Origin: Thermasporomyces sp040195635
Lineage (GTDB): Bacteria; Actinomycetota; Actinomycetes; Propionibacteriales; Actinopolymorphaceae
Direction of reading: 5' to 3'
Length of the DNA stretch: 64,000 bases
Assembly (NCBI RefSeq): GCF_040195635.1
Contig: NZ_JBEFTX010000001.1
Coordinates: 682,001 to 746,000 of the forward strand
The notes beneath the pieces were generated by a model. The model did not search any database. It was given only the letters and a program-made list of their open reading frames with translations, and was not told where the DNA came from. Of the stretch, positions 59,677-64,000 are shown piece by piece. Each line of letters begins with the position of its first letter. The first letter of the stretch is position 1. Made by a program: the position numbers and the translations under genes.

Positions 59677-60731
59677 TCGCCGCCGCCGGGTTGGCCGATC
59701 TCCACCATCCGCTGCACGGCGCCGCGGGCACGCTCGGCCAGGACCGGATCGACGTGGACCTCGTCGACGCCCTCGCGCAGCGAACGCAGCAACGCGGCCG
59801 GGGTGATCATCTTCATGTATTTGCAGGACGCGCGGTCGTTGACCGCCTGGAAGTCCGTACCCGGTGCGGCCTTGCGGAGCTGGTGCAGCATGCCGATCTC
59901 GGTGGCGACCAGCACGGATCGCGACCGGGTCTCGCGGGCCGCGTCGAGCATCCCACCGGTGGACAGGATCTTCACCCGGTCGGGCGGCACCGCACCCTCG
60001 CCCGCGAGGTAGAGCGCGGAGGTCGCGCAGCCACACTCGGGGTGGATGAACAGCTCGGCGTCGGGGTGCGCGGCCGCCCGCTCGGTGAGTTCCGAGCCGT
60101 TGATGCCCGCGTGGACGTGACACTCGCCCGCCCAGACGTGGAGGTTCTCCCGCCCGGTCTCACGCTTGACGTGAGCGCCCAGGAACATGTCGGGCAGGAA
60201 CAGCACCTCGCGGTCGGCGGGGATCGACGCGACCACCTCGACCGCGTTGGACGACGTGCAGCAGATGTCGGTCTCCGCCTTTACCTCCGCGGTCGTGTTG
60301 ACGTACGACACGACGACGGCGCCTGGGTGCTCGGCCTTCCACGCCCGCAACTGGTCGGCGGTGATCGAGTCGGCCAGGGAGCACCCGGCCCGCGCGTCCG
60401 GGATCAGGACGGTCTTGTCCGGACTGAGGATCTTCGCGGTCTCGGCCATGAAGTGGACGCCACAGAAGACGATGGTTGACGCGTCACTGGCGGCGGCGAT
60501 GCGGCTCAACGCGAGCGAGTCACCGGTGTGGTCGGCAATGTCCTGGATCGCAGGAACCTGGTAGTTGTGCGCCAGGAGGACGGCGTCGCGCTCGGTGGCG
60601 AGCCGGCGTACCTCCTCCTGCCATGCCTGGTCCGGCTCCACTCCGTCGTAGGCGCCGGTCCCGCTCTCTGACATGTCGCTCTCAGATGATTCGGTGTCCG
60701 AGCGGGGCTCCGCTGAGGTGACAGCGGTCAT
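59673..60731 (-). CDS. nadA: Quinolinate synthase
   Basis: [4Fe-4S] enzyme of 352 residues condensing iminoaspartate with DHAP. The ATG at 60731 follows AGGGAGGG. Cysteines are in RAGCSLAD, CCTSSNA, HPECGCA and RASCKYMKM, among which the three cluster ligands lie; LAHNYQVPAIQDIADHTGDSL opens the first domain. First gene of nadABC. Confidence 0.95.
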   Translation of the reverse strand: MTAVTSAEPRSDTESSESDMSESGTGAYDGVEPDQAWQEEVRRLATERDAVLLAHNYQVPAIQDIADHTGDSLALSRIAAASDASTIVFCGVHFMAETAKILSPDKTVLIPDARAGCSLADSITADQLRAWKAEHPGAVVVSYVNTTAEVKAETDICCTSSNAVEVVASIPADREVLFLPDMFLGAHVKRETGRENLHVWAGECHVHAGINGSELTERAAAHPDAELFIHPECGCATSALYLAGEGAVPPDRVKILSTGGMLDAARETRSRSVLVATEIGMLHQLRKAAPGTDFQAVNDRASCKYMKMITPAALLRSLREGVDEVHVDPVLAERARGAVQRMVEIGQPGGGE

Positions 60732-60787
60732 GGGCCCTCCCTGCACTTCTTCTCTGGGGCTTTCCCTTGGGGCTTTCGACTTTCCGG

Positions 60788-60808
60788 TTTTCGCCTTTGA
60801 ATCGAAAA
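60788..60808. promoter_or_regulatory. Candidate NrtR operator
   Basis: Inverted repeat TTTTCG-N9-CGAAAA in the divergent nadA-nrtR gap, overlapping the nrtR -35 region. NrtR proteins bind palindromes controlling NAD genes; the exact consensus for this lineage was not checked. Confidence 0.5.
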
Positions 60809-60818
60809 CTTCTAGAGA

Positions 60819-60824
60819 TACTAT
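60819..60824 (+). promoter_or_regulatory. -10 box for nrtR
   Basis: TACTAT, with TTGAAT (60797-60802) as a possible -35 at 16 bp. It lies 6 bp before the GTG at 60831, predicting a leaderless message. Confidence 0.45.
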
Positions 60825-60830
60825 CACCGC

Positions 60831-61526
60831 GTGAACAAACTGGGGCATGAGGTGCTTGCGGCAGTGCTCCAGGTCCGGTCCCGGTCACCCGGCCAGCTGT
60901 CCCTCGAGGTGCTGCTGTGGCAGCGGGCGCGCGAGCCGCAGGTCGGTCGATGGTCGCTTCCGGGCGGACAGCTCCAGGCCGACGAGGACATCGAGAGATC
61001 CGTACGCCGTCAGCTGGCCGAAAAGGTCGATGTGCGGCAACTGTCCCATGTCGAACAGCTCGCGACGTTCAGCGCACCCGACCGGGTACCCGGCCCTCGC
61101 GTCATCGCCACCGCGTTCCTCGGCCTCGTCGCAAGCGACAACGACCCGGAGCTGCCTGACGACACACAGTGGCACCGAGTCGATGCGCTCCCCCGCACGG
61201 CGTTCGACCACGAAGCGATCATCCTGCGCGCGCGCGACCGACTCCGTTCCAAGCTCTCCTACACCAACCTGGGCTTCGCCTTGGCGCCGCCGACGTTCAC
61301 CATCTCCGAGCTGCGCGAGCTCTACTCCGCCGCCCTCGGACACCGGGTCTCCGCGACCAACCTGCAGCGGGTCCTCTCCCGACGTGGGCAGCTCACGACG
61401 ACCGGCGAAACGGCCTCGCCCGGACCTACCGGCGGCCGACCCGCGGCGTTGTTCCGCTTCACGTGCCGGGACATCCGCGTGACCGATCCCGTCGCCGTCC
61501 TGCGTCCACCGAGCGGGCGCCGATGA
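60831..61526 (+). CDS. nrtR: NrtR-family Nudix transcriptional regulator of NAD metabolism
   Basis: Regulator of 231 residues from a GTG. The N-terminal Nudix domain has a degenerate box (LPGGQLQADEDIERSVRRQLAEKV, with Gln and Lys for catalytic Glu residues), so it likely binds ADP-ribose without hydrolysing it. The C-terminal winged helix is FTISELRELYSAALGHRVSATNLQRVLSRRGQL. Divergent from nadABC and coupled to an ADP-ribosylglycohydrolase, both typical NrtR targets. Confidence 0.9.
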   Translation: MNKLGHEVLAAVLQVRSRSPGQLSLEVLLWQRAREPQVGRWSLPGGQLQADEDIERSVRRQLAEKVDVRQLSHVEQLATFSAPDRVPGPRVIATAFLGLVASDNDPELPDDTQWHRVDALPRTAFDHEAIILRARDRLRSKLSYTNLGFALAPPTFTISELRELYSAALGHRVSATNLQRVLSRRGQLTTTGETASPGPTGGRPAALFRFTCRDIRVTDPVAVLRPPSGRR

Positions 61527-62644
61527 CGGCCACCGTGAGGACGTGGACGCGCGAACGCCTGCAGGACTACCGGTCCCGGGTGCGAGGGTGCATCCTCGGC
61601 GGTGCCGTTGGGGATGCCCTCGGCGCACCGATCGAGTTTCTCTCCCTCGATGCGATCCTTCGCGCACACGGGGCCGACGGCCTGACCGACCTCGCTCCGA
61701 TGAACGGCGACCGACGCGGCCTCGTCACCGACGACACCCAGATGACGCTGTTCACCGCCGAAGGGCTGATCCGCGCCAGCGTGCGTGCGGACCGGGGCAT
61801 CTGCCACGCGCCGTCGGTCGTCTACCAGGCCTACCTTCGGTGGCTGGCGACGCAGGACGAGCCTGCTCCGCCGCCCGACGTCTCGGGATGGCTCGGCCGG
61901 CAGGGTTGGCTGTACGCGCAGCGCGCCCCCGGCAACGCGTGCATCTCCGGTCTGCGGGCAAGCCGCATGGGGACGCGCGAGGCGCCGGCGAACCCGCGGT
62001 CGAAGGGGTGCGGCACGGTCATGCGGTCGGCGCCCTTCGGACTCCTCCCCCCGCCCGGCTGGGAGCCGCGGAAGTGCTTCGACCTCTCGGTCGACTGTGC
62101 GGTTCAGACCCATGGGCATCCCACCGGCTACCTGGCCGCCGGCGCACTCGCCGCGATCGTCCGGATCCTCGTCGACGGTGCGCGGTTGGACGACGCGGTC
62201 GACGAGACGCTTGCCCTGCTGAAGACGTACGCCGGCCACGAAGAGACGACCGAAGCCCTGCGGGCAGCGCGGGCCGCCGCCGAGCAACCCGTCGGTCCAC
62301 AGATCGTCGAACGCCTTGGTGGCGGCTGGGTCGCCGAGGATGCCCTGGCGATCGCGGTCTACTGCGCGCTTGCCCACCCCGATCCGGCCGACATCCGCAA
62401 AGCGCTCCTCCTCGCCGTCAACCACTCCGGTGACAGCGACTCGACCGGCGCCGTCTGCGGCAACCTGCTCGGCGTCCTCCACGGCGAGACCGCACTCCCT
62501 CCCGACTGGGTGGCCGAGATCGAAGGCCGTGGAACGATCCTGGAAGTGGCCGACGACTTCGCGATGGAGTTCACCCAGGGCGGCCAGTTGCACGGCGACT
62601 ACGGACCGTTCACGCGTTGGCGGGAGCGTTATCCCGGCGGCTGA
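61523..62644 (+). CDS. ADP-ribosylglycohydrolase (DraG/ARH family)
   Basis: Mg-dependent hydrolase of 373 residues, ATGA-coupled to nrtR. RGCILGGAVGDALGAPIEF and VTDDTQMTLFTAEGLI supply the first metal ligands, KGCGTVMRSAPFGL follows, and NHSGDSDSTGAVCGNLLG supplies the second Asp set. It would release ADP-ribose, the presumed NrtR ligand, from protein or other conjugates. Confidence 0.93.
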   Translation: MTATVRTWTRERLQDYRSRVRGCILGGAVGDALGAPIEFLSLDAILRAHGADGLTDLAPMNGDRRGLVTDDTQMTLFTAEGLIRASVRADRGICHAPSVVYQAYLRWLATQDEPAPPPDVSGWLGRQGWLYAQRAPGNACISGLRASRMGTREAPANPRSKGCGTVMRSAPFGLLPPPGWEPRKCFDLSVDCAVQTHGHPTGYLAAGALAAIVRILVDGARLDDAVDETLALLKTYAGHEETTEALRAARAAAEQPVGPQIVERLGGGWVAEDALAIAVYCALAHPDPADIRKALLLAVNHSGDSDSTGAVCGNLLGVLHGETALPPDWVAEIEGRGTILEVADDFAMEFTQGGQLHGDYGPFTRWRERYPGG

Positions 62645-62671
62645 ATGTCGCCCCGTCCCGTTCGGTGCCGG

Positions 62672-63958
62672 TCAGGGCGTCTGTCTCGCCAGCGTCAGCA
62701 GGTGGTCGAGAACGTTGCCCGTCCGCAGGCCGTCGTGTTCGTACTCGTTGGTGATCCACGGCCTCAGGCGTCCTACGGCCGCGGCGGTGGCGAGGGAGAA
62801 CTCCCGGGCGACGTAGAGGTCGTCGTAGTAGACGGCGGCGAAGACCGGCACGTCGTTGGCGGCGAGCCGGTCCGGGTCGTAGAGAGGTGGCCAGTCGTCC
62901 TTGGCCGCCAACAGGTCCGCGACCTCGCGCAGCGGCACCAGCGCCGGAACCTCCTCGAACAGGTACGGATAGATCATCTCGCCGGTGAACAGGAACGGCG
63001 TTCCGGGATCGAGCGCGAACTCCGGACGCTGTGTATAGACCCGCTCGGCCGACCATGCTGAGGCGACACCCTGGCAGTAGCACGCCTCGTGCAGCACCGC
63101 GTACAAGGGGCCACTGGAGAACGGCGCGCTCCCGACGCCGACCAGGAACGTGTCGGAGAGCTCGGGACCCGACAGTCCGTCGACGAACGCCTCCTCGAGC
63201 AGGTAGTGCAGCGCGTCGAAGTCGCTTCGCATCCCCAACCGCATGCCGACGCCCTGGAAGCGGCGCGGGCTCAGCCGCTCCCCGGTCGGCAGGCGTACGT
63301 CGTGGTCGCGCAGGTGGTCGACGACGCGGACGCACAGGTCCCGGTCGTCGGGATGGCGGTCGAAGTACGCAAGGTTCTTCTCCACGGCCCGGGTGTAGGT
63401 CATCTGGTAGATCTCGTCCGGCGTGGCCGAGAGCGGCGGCAGCCCGCCCGTGACGAAGACCTCCCGCAACCCCTCCGGTGCGTACGAAAGGTAGGTGAGC
63501 GCGCAGAAGCCGCCGTAGCTCTGGCCGAGCGCGCTCCACGGCTCATCGCCCTGAAGCTCGCGGCGCAGCACCTCAGCGTCGCGGACGATGGCGTCGGCCC
63601 GGAAATGGCTGAGGTAGGCGGCCTGGTCCGCGGGCGTCCCCCGTCGTGGCAGCGTCTGCCGGTTGGCGGGCGTGGACAGACCGGTGCCGCGCTGGTCGAG
63701 CAGGACGACGCGGTAGTCCTTCAACGCCCGCGCGAGCCACCCCGACCGGTCGACCGGTCGCGGCCCCTTCCCGCCCGGCCCACCCTGCAGGAACACCAGG
63801 CGCGGCAGCACCGACGCATCGGGTTGCGTCGTGTCGACGACCTCGCGCGCGTAGACCTGGAGCTGCTCCCCGCCGGGGCGGTCATGGTCGAGCGGCACGT
63901 CGATGACGTACTCCGTGCACTCGAGGCCGCGCTGGCGATAGGACCGCGTGGTATTCAT
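62672..63958 (-). CDS. Proline iminopeptidase-like alpha/beta hydrolase (S33)
   Basis: Serine peptidase of 428 residues; ATG at 63958 after GAGGGAG. LVFLQGGPGGKGPRPVD is the oxyanion-hole loop, DYRVVLLDQRGTGLS the typical second strand, ALGQSYGGFCALTYLS holds the nucleophile Ser, and EYEHDGLRTG the catalytic His. It lacks a signal peptide, so is cytoplasmic. Likely removes N-terminal proline or other residues from peptides. Confidence 0.9.
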   Translation of the reverse strand: MNTTRSYRQRGLECTEYVIDVPLDHDRPGGEQLQVYAREVVDTTQPDASVLPRLVFLQGGPGGKGPRPVDRSGWLARALKDYRVVLLDQRGTGLSTPANRQTLPRRGTPADQAAYLSHFRADAIVRDAEVLRRELQGDEPWSALGQSYGGFCALTYLSYAPEGLREVFVTGGLPPLSATPDEIYQMTYTRAVEKNLAYFDRHPDDRDLCVRVVDHLRDHDVRLPTGERLSPRRFQGVGMRLGMRSDFDALHYLLEEAFVDGLSGPELSDTFLVGVGSAPFSSGPLYAVLHEACYCQGVASAWSAERVYTQRPEFALDPGTPFLFTGEMIYPYLFEEVPALVPLREVADLLAAKDDWPPLYDPDRLAANDVPVFAAVYYDDLYVAREFSLATAAAVGRLRPWITNEYEHDGLRTGNVLDHLLTLARQTP

Positions 63959-64000
63959 GTCATCTCCCTCGCTGAGGTCGCCGTTCACCAGAACTTGGTG

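Overview
This 64 kb window is high-GC bacterial chromosome with densely packed genes, many 4-bp start/stop overlaps, GTG starts and TAGGCT/TAGACT-type -10 boxes. The gene content points to an actinomycete: a suf operon led by SufR, the ctaA/ctaB and tkt-tal-pgi-zwf-opcA-pgl blocks, an acVLRF1 protein and NrtR-controlled NAD synthesis. A Propionibacteriales-like relative (Kribbella or Actinopolymorpha type) is my guess, but the genus cannot be fixed from sequence alone. I see no rRNA, tRNA, CRISPR array or intact insertion sequence.

Layout. 1-4402: a biotin-type ECF transporter operon (bioY, EcfA, EcfT) with an acyl-CoA ligase and a thiolase-like gene between its parts. 4418-10901: a divergent IclR regulator facing a CoA-transferase, a crotonase and a complete tripartite tricarboxylate transporter (tctCBA), read as import and CoA-activation of an unknown carboxylate. 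10865-16297: a P-loop kinase, a frameshifted luciferase-like oxidoreductase, an apparent 5' remnant of an NCS1 permease gene, then beta-ureidopropionase, dihydropyrimidinase and an F420-type oxidoreductase (pyrimidine or hydantoin breakdown). 16275-23925 (minus strand): sufR-sufB-sufD-Rieske ferredoxin-sufC-sufS-sufU-sufT plus acVLRF1.

24111-38009: a secreted, membrane-anchored GH10 glycosidase, an ABC exporter pair, ctaA, then LysR, a threonine dehydratase-like enzyme, a DEAD-box helicase, a DHA2 MFS exporter, an aldo/keto reductase, a tyrosine phosphatase and ctaB. 38161-46500: transketolase, transaldolase, PGI, G6PDH, OpcA and 6-phosphogluconolactonase, a complete pentose-phosphate set. 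46569-50541: an MFS transporter, nagB-nagA and an apparent sugar-kinase remnant ending in a strong terminator. 50565-56616: a secreted GxGYxYP protein divergent from a GntR/LacI regulator, a short GntR regulator facing two overlapping tiny ORFs, an FGE/SUMF1-like protein and a dicarboxylate symporter. 57092-64000: nadABC opposite nrtR and an ADP-ribosylglycohydrolase, and an S33 peptidase.

A recurring theme is short-period tandem repetition. In-frame repeats extend or fill TctB, TctA, SufS and SufR, and several intergenic spaces hold 22-35 nt direct repeats or palindromes. One palindromic repeat family is present in two distant intergenic spaces. Three places show gene decay: the LLM frameshift, the NCS1 remnant and the sugar-kinase remnant.
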